Shown one piece after another: positions 15,746 through 24,102 of a stretch of 64,000 nt of DNA (the first letter of the stretch is position 1; every line of letters starts with the position of its first letter). Where the stretch lies: contig NZ_JADPEG010000016.1 of assembly GCF_015667585.1 (NCBI RefSeq), positions 17,901 through 81,900 on the forward strand, given 5' to 3'. The position numbers and the translations under genes were made by a program. Under the pieces are notes generated by a model. It was not told where the DNA came from and did not search any database. It saw only the letters and a program-made list of their open reading frames with translations. This DNA is from Clostridium sp. D33t1_170424_F3 (lineage in GTDB: Bacteria; Bacillota; Clostridia; Oscillospirales; Acutalibacteraceae).

Positions 15746-15883
15746 GGTTTTGCCTCCTTTGTCCCGTATGCAAAAGACGGCCCCTGCACCCGCAGAAGCC
15801 GCCCCATGCTAAGAAAGTTGAAAGAGGATTAAAATAGAAGAAGATTTATCAGATTGAAGAAGGTCTAAGTAAATGAAAGGGAA

Positions 15884-16870
15884 TTAAAGGGAATCCTTGT
15901 TGATGACGGAAACGCCGGTGTCGATGGTCGCTTCGCCGACGTCGTTGCCTTCCAGCGCGTTGACGGCGGTCTTCATGCCTTCGTAACCCATGACGTCCGG
16001 GTTCTGCGCCATGGTGCAGAGCAGGAAGCCGTTCTTAATCAGGTTCAGGATGGTATCGGATTTGTCGAAGCCAACGCCGATTACGGTCTGGCCGGCTTCC
16101 TGAATGGCGTTGCCCGCGCCGACGGTGGAGCCTTCGTTTGCGCCGAAGATGCCAACGCAGCCCTGGGTGATGTAGTTCGCGGCGATATCCTTGGATTTCG
16201 CTGCGTCACCTTCGCCGTACTGGGTCTCGAGCAGCTCAAACTTGGAGCCTTCAAACGCTGCGCGGAAGCCTTCTTCACGTGCAACCGTGGAAGCGGTGGC
16301 GGCGTTGACGTTTACGATGCCGATCTTGCCTTCGGTGATGCCGGCGGCCTCAAGGGCTTTGATCATTTCCTTGCCGGCGGTGGTGCCAGCGGCCTTGTTG
16401 TCGGTTGCCAGGGTCTGGACGCCCGGGAAATCTGCCGCGGAGTCAACATAGACGATCTTTACGCCTGCGGCGTCCGCTTCTTTCAATGCTGCGGTGACGG
16501 CGTCGGGGCCGTTCGCCGCCAACAGGATCGCTTCCGCGCCGCCGGCAACCGCGTTATTTACACATTCAATCTGTTTTGCGTCGTCCTTAACGTCCGGAGC
16601 AAGCCAGGTATAATCGACGTTGCCGAGCTCTTCCACTGCTTTTTTGCAGCCTCCGTCCACATTCACCCAGTGCTGGTCCATCTGGTCCATGGTGATCAGG
16701 TATACCTTGTGGTTTGCGCCGGTGGGTGTGTTTTCGGGGGCCTGGCCCTCGGTCTGGGACGGGGTGTTGCCGGTGGGCGCCTGGGACGGAGCGTCGCCGC
16801 CGCAGCCAGCCATCATGCCGGCCATCAGCATGCAGGACAATAAGAGAGATGTTACTTTTCTGAATTTCAT
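15884..16870 (-). CDS. Sugar ABC transporter substrate-binding lipoprotein (RbsB-like)
   Basis: 328 residues. A lipoprotein signal (MAGMMAGCGG, lipidated Cys23) is followed by a Thr/Pro/Gln-rich tether and a type 1 periplasmic-binding fold (VYLITMDQMDQHWVNVDGGC, ILLAANGPDAVTAALKEADAAG, VYVDS, GIFGANEGSTVGAGNAI, VIGVGFD). It captures a monosaccharide or related ligand at the outer membrane face of the cytoplasmic membrane and hands it to the downstream-encoded permease partner. The gene order ATPase, permease, binding protein on the minus strand, with gaps of 24 and 34 bp, is a typical ribose/galactose-class operon. The ligand cannot be read from sequence. Context with mannosidases and galactosidases suggests a hexose. 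Confidence 0.9.
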   Translation of the reverse strand: MKFRKVTSLLLSCMLMAGMMAGCGGDAPSQAPTGNTPSQTEGQAPENTPTGANHKVYLITMDQMDQHWVNVDGGCKKAVEELGNVDYTWLAPDVKDDAKQIECVNNAVAGGAEAILLAANGPDAVTAALKEADAAGVKIVYVDSAADFPGVQTLATDNKAAGTTAGKEMIKALEAAGITEGKIGIVNVNAATASTVAREEGFRAAFEGSKFELLETQYGEGDAAKSKDIAANYITQGCVGIFGANEGSTVGAGNAIQEAGQTVIGVGFDKSDTILNLIKNGFLLCTMAQNPDVMGYEGMKTAVNALEGNDVGEATIDTGVSVINKDSL

Positions 16871-16904
16871 GATTCTTTCCTCCTAGTTAAATATGATTAA
16901 AGCG

Positions 16905-17945
16905 TTACGCCTTAACTCCACTGGGTTTGGGTTCGGAAACGTTCTTTTCCTTCTTTTTTCTGGGCTTGCCGCTGCGGACGACCACGTCTAGCAGAACGGA
17001 GATCACAACGATGATGCCAATGACGATGTTGCGGATGGCGACCGGCGCGCCGGCAAACTGTAAGCCGTTCTGGAGCACGCCCCAGATGGAAGCGCCGATG
17101 ACGGTGCCGAGCAGGATGCCCTGGCCGCCGAGGGTGGATACGCCGCCGATGACGGATGCGGCAACCGCGTACATCTCATACATATTGCCGGCGTCCATGG
17201 TGCCCATGCCGCTGGTGGCGCAGGTAATCAGGCCGACGACGCATGCGCAGATGGAACTGACCACATAGGCCTTGGTGGTACTGGATACGACATTGACGCC
17301 GGAGAGGCGGGAGGCTTCCACATTGCTGCCGATGGCGTAGATGTGGCGGCCGGTGCGGGTTTTGCTTAACAGGAAGTTAAACAGAAGCCAGAGGATGACG
17401 GCGATCCAGATGGTGTTGTAGATGCCGAGTAACTTGCCGTAGTAGAAGAAATCACGGAAAGCCTGCGCGCCGTCGCCAATGGAATCGGTGTTGTAGTTGT
17501 TGTTGACGATCTGCGCGATGCCGCGTGCAATGGTCATGGTGCCGAGTGTTGCGATGAACGGGGGCAGCTTGCATTTGGCGACCAGCTGTCCGTTGAGAAC
17601 GCCGACCAGGATGCAGCAGAGGAAGGTGATGCCCACCGCGAGCCATGGATTGATGCCCTTGGTCATCAGTGTGGCGGAGATCATGCAGCTCATGCCGACC
17701 ACGGAACCGATGGAAAGGTCGATGTTGCCGGTGATCAGGACGTAGGACTGGCCCACGCCGATAATCAGGATCGGGGCGATCTGACGGAGCAGGTTGCCCA
17801 CGTTCTGCGGTGAAAAGAAAATCGGGTTTAAAACGCCGAATACAATGCAGAGGATAATCAGGCCGCACGCCACGGTGATGACCTGCCCCATGCCCCGGAT
17901 TGCCAGGAGCTTTTTAAAGGGGTTTTGTTTTGTCTTGTTTTCCAT
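16905..17945 (-). CDS. Sugar ABC transporter permease (RbsC-like)
   Basis: 346-residue membrane protein of the branched-chain amino acid/monosaccharide permease family, with eight to ten hydrophobic helices. Family motifs include GIVALGVGQ-like IGVGQSYVLITGNIDLSIGS, GFLNGQL-like GVLNGQLVAK, FIATLGTMTIARG, and the EAA-like ASRLSGVNV cytoplasmic loop that contacts the ATPase. In-frame ATG at 17966 is possible, but GGGGAGAG lies 7 nt before the ATG at 17945. It pairs with the adjacent ATPase and binding protein. Confidence 0.92.
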   Translation of the reverse strand: MENKTKQNPFKKLLAIRGMGQVITVACGLIILCIVFGVLNPIFFSPQNVGNLLRQIAPILIIGVGQSYVLITGNIDLSIGSVVGMSCMISATLMTKGINPWLAVGITFLCCILVGVLNGQLVAKCKLPPFIATLGTMTIARGIAQIVNNNYNTDSIGDGAQAFRDFFYYGKLLGIYNTIWIAVILWLLFNFLLSKTRTGRHIYAIGSNVEASRLSGVNVVSSTTKAYVVSSICACVVGLITCATSGMGTMDAGNMYEMYAVAASVIGGVSTLGGQGILLGTVIGASIWGVLQNGLQFAGAPVAIRNIVIGIIVVISVLLDVVVRSGKPRKKKEKNVSEPKPSGVKA

Positions 17946-17969
17946 ATGTGTTCTCTCCCCACTCATTCG

Positions 17970-19487
17970 TTATGCGCCGGCCTTCTGGCCGATCTTATTT
18001 TCAAATTTCGTCGCACATTCCAGAATCTGGTTCTGCGTGACCTCGCCGGACAGGAATTCCCCTGTGACGCGCCCGTCGCACATGACGAGGATGCGGTCGC
18101 TGATGCCCATGATTTCCGGCATTTCGGAGGAGACGAACAGTACGCCGATGCCCTCCTGTTTGAGCTGGTTCATCAGGTTGTAGATTTCCACCTTGGCCGC
18201 CACGTCGATGCCGCGGGTCGGCTCGTCGAAGATGACCACGCGGGAATTTCGCGCCAGCCACTTGGCGACGACGACCTTCTGCTGGTTGCCGCCGGAGAGG
18301 CTTCCTGCGTCGACCTCCGGGCCGGCAAGCTTGATGGTCAGGTTCTGTACGGATTTCTCCACCATGTCCGCTTCCTTTTTACGGTTGATGACCCCCGCCT
18401 TGTTGCAGAGGATATCCAGATTGGGAAGCGCGATGTTGTCGCGGATGCTCAGCTTGGTGCACAGGCCGTCTTTTTTGCGGTCCTCCGGCGCCAGCACGAT
18501 GCCCGCCTTGATGGCGTCCATCGGTTTGCGGATGACGACCTTTTGGCCGTCCAGAATGATCTCGCCGCTGTCCTTTGGATCGACGCCGAAGAGCGCCCGG
18601 GTGGTTTCCGTCCGGCCCGCGCCCATCAGGCCCGCGATGCCGACGATCTCGCCCGCGTAAAGGTCCAGGCTGACGTCGCGTACCATGCGGCCCGCGTTCA
18701 GGTGCTTAACCTCCAGAATCTTTTTGCCTTTGGCGCAGGTCACGCGCGGGAATTTTTCCTTGATTTCCCGGCCGACCATGTAGGCGATGATCTCCGACAT
18801 GTTGGTATCCTGGAAATTCATTGTGGTGATGTACCGGCCGTCGCGCATGATGGTCACACGGTCGACGATGTGCTGCAGCTCCTCCAGCCGGTGCGATATG
18901 TAGACGATACCGTGTCCCGCCTCGCGCAGCTTGTGGATGATTACAAACAGGTCGTCGATCTCCTTGGAGGTCAGCGCCGAGGTTGGTTCATCCATAATCA
19001 GGACCTTTGCGTCCGTGGAGAGCGCCTTTGCAATTTCCACCATCTGCTGTTTGGAGACCGCCAGGTCGCCGACGATGGTGTCGGGGTCGATGTCGATGTT
19101 CAGGCTGCCCAGGATGCGGGCGGCTTCCTGGCGCATCTCGCGCTCGGAGAGGACACCGGAGTGCGTTTTTTCCCTGCCGAGGAACATGTTCTCCGCAACC
19201 GTCAGGTGCGCGCACATGTTCAGTTCCTGATGAATGATCGCGATGCCGAGCGCCTGTGCCTTTTTCGGCGTCAGCTCGTCAATCTTTTCCCCAAAGATGG
19301 TCATTTCGCCGCTGTCGCGCGTGTAAACGCCGCTCAGGATTTTCATCAGCGTCGATTTACCTGCGCCGTTCTCTCCCAGCAGGGCGAGCACTTCGCCCGA
19401 CTTGAGGTTGAAGGAGACGTCGTCCAGCGCCTTGACCCCGGGAAAGGATTTGTTGATATGCTCTAGTTCGACAATGTATTCCTGCAT
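17970..19487 (-). CDS. Sugar ABC transporter tandem ATPase (RbsA-like)
   Basis: 505 residues with two ABC domains. The first has a full Walker A (GENGAGKST), Q-loop (IHQEL), signature (AVSKQQMVEIAKAL), Walker B (VLIMDEPTSAL) and H-loop (YISHR). The second has the degenerate GAGRTET P-loop typical of RbsA-class proteins, with LSGGNQQKVVVAKWL and FDEPTRGID. It energises monosaccharide uptake with the next two genes. I chose the ATG at 19487 (AGGTGG 5 nt before it) over the GTG at 19496. An extended -10 promoter with direct repeats precedes it, probably controlled by the neighbouring YesN-type regulator. Confidence 0.94.
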   Translation of the reverse strand: MQEYIVELEHINKSFPGVKALDDVSFNLKSGEVLALLGENGAGKSTLMKILSGVYTRDSGEMTIFGEKIDELTPKKAQALGIAIIHQELNMCAHLTVAENMFLGREKTHSGVLSEREMRQEAARILGSLNIDIDPDTIVGDLAVSKQQMVEIAKALSTDAKVLIMDEPTSALTSKEIDDLFVIIHKLREAGHGIVYISHRLEELQHIVDRVTIMRDGRYITTMNFQDTNMSEIIAYMVGREIKEKFPRVTCAKGKKILEVKHLNAGRMVRDVSLDLYAGEIVGIAGLMGAGRTETTRALFGVDPKDSGEIILDGQKVVIRKPMDAIKAGIVLAPEDRKKDGLCTKLSIRDNIALPNLDILCNKAGVINRKKEADMVEKSVQNLTIKLAGPEVDAGSLSGGNQQKVVVAKWLARNSRVVIFDEPTRGIDVAAKVEIYNLMNQLKQEGIGVLFVSSEMPEIMGISDRILVMCDGRVTGEFLSGEVTQNQILECATKFENKIGQKAGA

Positions 19488-19587
19488 CAAATCCACCTAT
19501 CTTTTCTTAGGGGACCGGTAAAACCGTGCGGTTGCTTTCCCGCTCCTTTCGTGCCCCCCGTTACTCATTGTCTCGTTCTGTGGCTTT

Positions 19588-19643
19588 ATTATAGCACCGG
19601 GTTTTTCAGAACATAAGGGGGCTGCGTTTGGTCTTATAGGGGG
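19588..19643 (-). promoter_or_regulatory. Promoter of the sugar ABC operon with direct repeats
   Basis: Minus-strand extended -10 TGCTATAAT (TATAAT at 19593-19588) with a poor -35 (TTATGT at 19616-19611). Two direct repeats, CATAAGGGGG (19612-19621) and CTTATAGGGGG (19633-19643) on the plus strand, start 21 bp apart, two helical turns. The first overlaps the -35, as expected for an AraC-family activator such as the YesN-like protein. Confidence 0.6.
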
Positions 19644-19730
19644 TTTCTTTTGGAAATTTTGTGCGATATGAATTTTTTATCCAAACAAGGTAAATGGGTT
19701 TTAGTCAAATTGATGACCCACCCAACCATG

Positions 19731-19760
19731 AAAAAAGCCGCCCGGCTGGGGGCGGTTTTT
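19731..19760 (-). terminator. Terminator of the sensor operon
   Basis: On the minus strand CCGCCC and GGGCGG pair around a short loop and are followed by a run of T, right at the stop codon of the ABC-like gene. It separates the two-component operon from the transporter operon. Confidence 0.82.
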
Positions 19761-21265
19761 CAGGATTCCGAAGGGGTCTCTCCGGTGGGCAGCCAGGGAA
19801 TCGCGGTGTCCACCGGGGCGGACTGCCCGCGCAGCAGATGGAATTCCCCGCTGTGGTATTCCCGGAGCAGATGTCCCTGCTCCAGCATCAGCAGGCGGTC
19901 CGCCACAACCAGGCTGTCCGACATGCTGACCGCGAGGATCACCACAGTGATCTTGCGGGCGCGCAGCTCGTTGATCAGATGGACCAGATGGTGGCGCAGG
20001 TACATATCCGCGCCCGCGAAGGGCTGGATACAGAAAACAATCTCCGGGTGGTACAGATGCACCCGGTAGTAAATCAGATTGTACAGCGAGGCGGGGGAAA
20101 GCCCCGTAATGTCGTATGCGTAAATATCCTTGCCGACCAGGGGTTCGTACTCCTTCAGAATGCTCTGCTTGAAGCGGCGGTTCATCCAGAGCAGCGGGGA
20201 TTTGCGGTCCAGCAGGAAGCAGAGGTTATCGATATAGCTCATCTCGCGGAACAGCATGCTTTGCAGCGGATTTTCTTTAATAAAGCTGAGGCGCTGGCGG
20301 AGCTTCGCCCGGTTTTCACACCAGTCGGTGGCGTCCAGCAGGATTTTACCGCTTTGCGGGAACAGGTCCCCCGTCATCAGCTGGAACAGGTCGGTCAGGA
20401 CCAGGTTGTTTACGTCCAGGAACACGACGCATTCCCCCTGCTCGATGGTAAAGCTCATGTCGTGGATGTGTTCCGTAAAGACATGACGGAATTTCAGTAT
20501 GCCGCTGTGCTGGTCGGAGTCCTGCGGCAGGTTGGCCGGCCGGCTGAAGTCGAGGGTGAAATGGGAAATGATGTCGTCGCGGAAGTCCTCGCGCCGCAGC
20601 AGCTTACGGATTTTTCCGCATTCCATCAGGGAAACGCGGTCGCAGATGCGGAATGTCTCCTCGTGGTGGTTGCAGATGTACAGGAAAGACATCCCCTGCG
20701 CGGCGTAACGGCGGATCAGCTCCTGGAAGCGCCGCAGGTCCGCCGGGCCGATGAAATTGCTGATGTCCCGCAGGACCACCAGCTTGACGCCGGTGACGAC
20801 CGCCTTGAGCAACTCCGTGACGCAGCGTTCAAAGGAGGACAGCTCGTCCACAATCGCGTTGGCGTCAATATGGATGCCGAGGTCCTCGGTAAACAGGGCG
20901 AGCTGGGATTTCAGCACGCGCGGATCGATCACATATTTTTTAAACCCGCGCCGCAGGACAAAGATGTTGTCCGCCACGGTCAGGCTCTCCACCAGGCGGC
21001 TGCGCTCCTCGATGACGGAGACGTGGTTTAATTCCATGGAACTGGATTTATAGCTGTTGACCAGCTGTTCTTCAAAGTAGATATACCCGTAGTGGATGGG
21101 GACATTCTCGCACAGGAGATTGACCAGCGCGTCCTGGCCATCAGAGTCGATGCAGACCAGGCCCATGATTTCGCCCTCAAAGATGTGCAGATTGACGCCG
21201 TCCAGCAGTGTGACGCCCTCATCCCGTTGAGTGACCCGGTCCAGCCGGATGATTTCCTTACGCAT
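19760..21265 (-). CDS. Catalytically dead tandem ABC ATPase-like protein in a two-component operon
   Basis: 501 residues. It aligns along its length with RbsA-type tandem ATPases, but every ATP-handling motif is lost. Walker A reads DSDGQDALV, the signature reads LSSFERCVTEL, Walker B reads LVVLRDISNF, and the second domain has LDVNNLVLTDL where the P-loop should be. Conserved non-catalytic parts remain (SLTVADNIF, FLYICNHHEETFRICDRVSLMECGKI). ATG 21265 starts 1 nt after the histidine kinase stop, so it is translationally coupled; an upstream open stretch to 21445 is not coding. The neighbouring kinase has almost no extracytoplasmic region. I infer that this protein could bind the sugar permease in place of the true ATPase and report transport state to the kinase. 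Not a pseudogene: the frame is intact over 500 codons. Confidence 0.75.
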   Translation of the reverse strand: MRKEIIRLDRVTQRDEGVTLLDGVNLHIFEGEIMGLVCIDSDGQDALVNLLCENVPIHYGYIYFEEQLVNSYKSSSMELNHVSVIEERSRLVESLTVADNIFVLRRGFKKYVIDPRVLKSQLALFTEDLGIHIDANAIVDELSSFERCVTELLKAVVTGVKLVVLRDISNFIGPADLRRFQELIRRYAAQGMSFLYICNHHEETFRICDRVSLMECGKIRKLLRREDFRDDIISHFTLDFSRPANLPQDSDQHSGILKFRHVFTEHIHDMSFTIEQGECVVFLDVNNLVLTDLFQLMTGDLFPQSGKILLDATDWCENRAKLRQRLSFIKENPLQSMLFREMSYIDNLCFLLDRKSPLLWMNRRFKQSILKEYEPLVGKDIYAYDITGLSPASLYNLIYYRVHLYHPEIVFCIQPFAGADMYLRHHLVHLINELRARKITVVILAVSMSDSLVVADRLLMLEQGHLLREYHSGEFHLLRGQSAPVDTAIPWLPTGETPSES

Positions 21266-21266
21266 A

Positions 21267-22295
21267 TCAGTATTCCTTCGCATTCCCGGTGAGGAGCGGC
21301 AGCGTGATCTCCACGTCCGTGCCGACGTCCACCGTGCTGTAAATGGAAATGCCGTATTCCTCGCCGAACAGCAGCCGGATGCGGCTGTTGACGTTGATGA
21401 TGGCGATGCCGCCCCGTTTCTCACGGTCCGGCTTGACAAAATCAAAGGAGGGGGTTTCCAGCTCGCGGTTTAACTCGCGCAGGCGGGCTTCGTCCATGCC
21501 TGCGCCGTCGTCGGAAACCGTGATAATCAAACGTTTGGAGGTGGCCTCCAGTTTGATCCGGATATTGCCGCGGTCAATTTTGCGCTCGATGCCGTGGATA
21601 ATCGCATTTTCCACGATGGGCTGCAGCGTCAGCTTGGGCATGCGGTATTGATAGAGCTCCTCGCGGTCCTCTTCGTCGCAGTCCACGATCAGGTTGATGC
21701 GTTCGCCAAAGCGGTAGCGCTGAATGATGTAGTAATTGTCGATGTTGCGCAGTTCATCCTCCAGCGTGACCAGCTGCTCGACGTTGGAGATCGTGTAGCG
21801 GAAAAAAGTGGAGAGCGCCTCGGTCATCTTGGCCACGTTGTCCAGTCCGGCGGTGATCGCTTCGCCGCGGATCCCCTCCAGCGTATTGTATAGAAAATGG
21901 GGATTGATCTGGTTTTGCAGGGCCAGGTACTGCGCCTGCTTTTTGGAAGCGTTGATCAGTTCGCTGGTGTCCAGCATGCCGTTGAGCTTTTCCAGCGCGC
22001 TTTCCATCGCGGGGGAATAGGGATGGCGCAGCTCGTGGAAGCTCTGCATGGAGTAGCCATCCACAAAAAGATTCAGCATCTTTTCCGTTTCCCGGTAGGG
22101 CAGGTAGACCCAGCGGTGGCCAAGGTAAAGGATGGCGATTAACAGCGCCGCGCCGCCCAGCAGCACCCAGACGGCCCAGGTCTGTTCCGCGATGGAGATC
22201 GCCAGCGCAGCCAGCAGCAGGCCGACCAAAATGCCCAACAGGGTGACGATCCGCGCAGAGCGGTGGGAAAGAAAGCGAAATTGCAGTTTTTTCAT
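21267..22295 (-). CDS. Sensor histidine kinase, YesM/LytS family, without a periplasmic sensor domain
   Basis: 342 residues. Two N-terminal membrane helices (~18-38 and ~42-63) are separated by only a few residues, so almost nothing faces outside. The kinase core has the phospho-acceptor histidine in NQINPHFLYNTLEG, the N-box PIVENAIIHG, G1 DDGAGM and the G2 region GGIAIINVNSRI. Typical YesM proteins have a large external sensor domain of 250 residues or more; this one has lost it or never had it. The stop is followed 1 nt later by the start of the dead ABC protein and the response regulator gene ends 15 bp before its start, so the three make one operon. Confidence 0.92.
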   Translation of the reverse strand: MKKLQFRFLSHRSARIVTLLGILVGLLLAALAISIAEQTWAVWVLLGGAALLIAILYLGHRWVYLPYRETEKMLNLFVDGYSMQSFHELRHPYSPAMESALEKLNGMLDTSELINASKKQAQYLALQNQINPHFLYNTLEGIRGEAITAGLDNVAKMTEALSTFFRYTISNVEQLVTLEDELRNIDNYYIIQRYRFGERINLIVDCDEEDREELYQYRMPKLTLQPIVENAIIHGIERKIDRGNIRIKLEATSKRLIITVSDDGAGMDEARLRELNRELETPSFDFVKPDREKRGGIAIINVNSRIRLLFGEEYGISIYSTVDVGTDVEITLPLLTGNAKEY

Positions 22296-22310
22296 TTGTT
22301 CACCCGCCCG

Positions 22311-23921
22311 TCAGGAATAGAGCTTGCGGAACTCGTTTGGTTTGAGCCCGGTTGCCTTGCGGAAGCTCTGGGTAAAGTGTTTGAGATCGCTGTAGCCCAC
22401 CTGGCTGCAGATGTTCGCCACGGTCAGATTTGTCTCCTTTAAAAGTTCCTTGGCGCGGTTCATGCGCACCTCGGAAAGATATTCCAAAAAGTTTTTCCCG
22501 CTCTCTTTCTTAAAAAGCGTGCTGAAATAGGAGGCGTTGAAGCCGACGAAATCCGCCACCTCCTCCAGACTGATGGGGCGCATAAAGTTTTCCTGTATGT
22601 ATTGTTTTGCGGCGCGCACGGGCTTCTTTTCCGCCTGGCGGCGGTCCTGCAGAATGGCGTCGACGGAATTGCAGACCATGCCGGAGAGATGGCGGAACAG
22701 CTCCTGCGCACTGCCGCACAGATCGCAGCGTTCGGAAAAGCGCTGGTAAAGATCATCCGTGTTTTCCACATGGATGTGGTGCTTGCGCAGCACGACCAGA
22801 TAGGTGTGACAGGCGTCCAGCGCCAGAGAAATCAATTTCTGCCCGCTTACGCCGGGCGCGGCAAGCGCCGCTTTGCGGAACCGGTCCAACGCGCCGGACA
22901 CCGCGTCGCGGTCAAGAATCTCTAAAGCGGTTTCGAGCTCCCGGTTCAATTCCGCCAGCAAGCTGTCGCTCTCGTAAGGCAGCTCCGGATGGGAGGCGTC
23001 CTCCAGCACTTTGCCGGTTCCTTCCACCAGACGCTGCGCGCAGACGTTTTCCGCGGAGTGCAGGGAAAGAACAAGCTGCTCCGGCTGCGTCACCGTTTTG
23101 CCGAGCGCGATCGTCAGCTCCGTATTTTCAAAAATGCCAAGCTGCACCTGCAATTCGTCCATGGCAGTTTTAAAGAGCTTGCGCACATTGGCCTGCCTGC
23201 TTTCCGCATAGTTCAGCACGCCGTAAGCGCGGCTGCCGATAAAACAGATTTCCATGTCAAAACAGATGGGCTGCAGGACGGCGCGCAGCTGCTGGGCCAC
23301 CTTGTACTCCAGAATCTTGGTGCTGTCCTGGCAGAGCTGGCCCGGCGGGCAGTCTACCTTGACAATGAAAAGCCGGAACAGCCCCGGCTGAAATTGAAAA
23401 TGGTAATCCGTGTTGGCCTGCTCCAGCAGGAGCGGTTCCTGCATCTGCTGGGCCAGCAGCCGGCTGAACAGGCCGGAACGGAGCTTGTCGATGTCGCTTT
23501 GCAGGCGGATCTTCAAGCGTTCTTCCTGTGACATCTTTTCTGTGCGCAGCTGGTAGCGGCTGCGCATTTTTTCCAGCGTGGCGGCAAGCTCCTCTTTCTT
23601 GATCGGTTTGAGCAGATAGTCGGACACGCCGAACTTAATGGCGCTCTGCGCATAATCGAAGTGGCGGTATCCGCTGATGATGACGCACTCCAGATCGTCG
23701 CGCACCTGCTTTGCCCGCTCGATCATTTCCAGCCCGTCATATCCCGGCATGCGGATGTCTGTGACCAGCAGGTCCGGGCGGAGGTGTTCCACCATTTCCA
23801 GTGCTTCCACGCCGTTGTGGGCTACGCCGATGATTTCCATATCAAACGCTGCCCAGTTCACCAGATTGCAAATCAATTGGCAGACCTTGACTTCGTCGTC
23901 TGCCACGATTACTTTGATCAT
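22311..23921 (-). CDS. AraC-type response regulator (YesN-like)
   Basis: 536 residues. Receiver domain 1-120 with acidic pair ADDE and phospho-acceptor Asp in DLLVTDIRMPG (~residue 55). A middle region of ~300 residues of the YesN type follows. The C-terminal ~100 residues form an AraC double helix-turn-helix (ISLEEVADFVGFNASYFSTL, NICSQVGYSDLKHFTQSF, GLKPNEFRKL). First gene of the sensor operon. Probable target: the sugar ABC promoter at ~19.6 kb. All catalytic receiver residues appear intact. Confidence 0.93.
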   Translation of the reverse strand: MIKVIVADDEVKVCQLICNLVNWAAFDMEIIGVAHNGVEALEMVEHLRPDLLVTDIRMPGYDGLEMIERAKQVRDDLECVIISGYRHFDYAQSAIKFGVSDYLLKPIKKEELAATLEKMRSRYQLRTEKMSQEERLKIRLQSDIDKLRSGLFSRLLAQQMQEPLLLEQANTDYHFQFQPGLFRLFIVKVDCPPGQLCQDSTKILEYKVAQQLRAVLQPICFDMEICFIGSRAYGVLNYAESRQANVRKLFKTAMDELQVQLGIFENTELTIALGKTVTQPEQLVLSLHSAENVCAQRLVEGTGKVLEDASHPELPYESDSLLAELNRELETALEILDRDAVSGALDRFRKAALAAPGVSGQKLISLALDACHTYLVVLRKHHIHVENTDDLYQRFSERCDLCGSAQELFRHLSGMVCNSVDAILQDRRQAEKKPVRAAKQYIQENFMRPISLEEVADFVGFNASYFSTLFKKESGKNFLEYLSEVRMNRAKELLKETNLTVANICSQVGYSDLKHFTQSFRKATGLKPNEFRKLYS

Positions 23922-24027
23922 AAAGCTGACTCCTTATCCCCTACAGCCGTTTTTCCTCCTTTTTACAACTTAAAAGAAAAAGAAAGTAGGAAAACGAAAA
24001 AAAATCCGGCTGAATTCATAAAAACAT

Positions 24028-24054
24028 TTGCAATTTTCCCAATTATTATATAAT
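24028..24054 (+). promoter_or_regulatory. Candidate promoter of the ROK regulator
   Basis: TTGCAA (24028-24033) and TATAAT (24049-24054) in an AT-rich divergent region; the spacer is short at 15 bp. Divergent from the YesN gene, so the region also holds the sensor operon promoter. Confidence 0.45.
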
Positions 24055-24102
24055 ATGTATATTAGTAAAGTCAATATACTATTATTACCTGGGGGAATTA
24101 TT

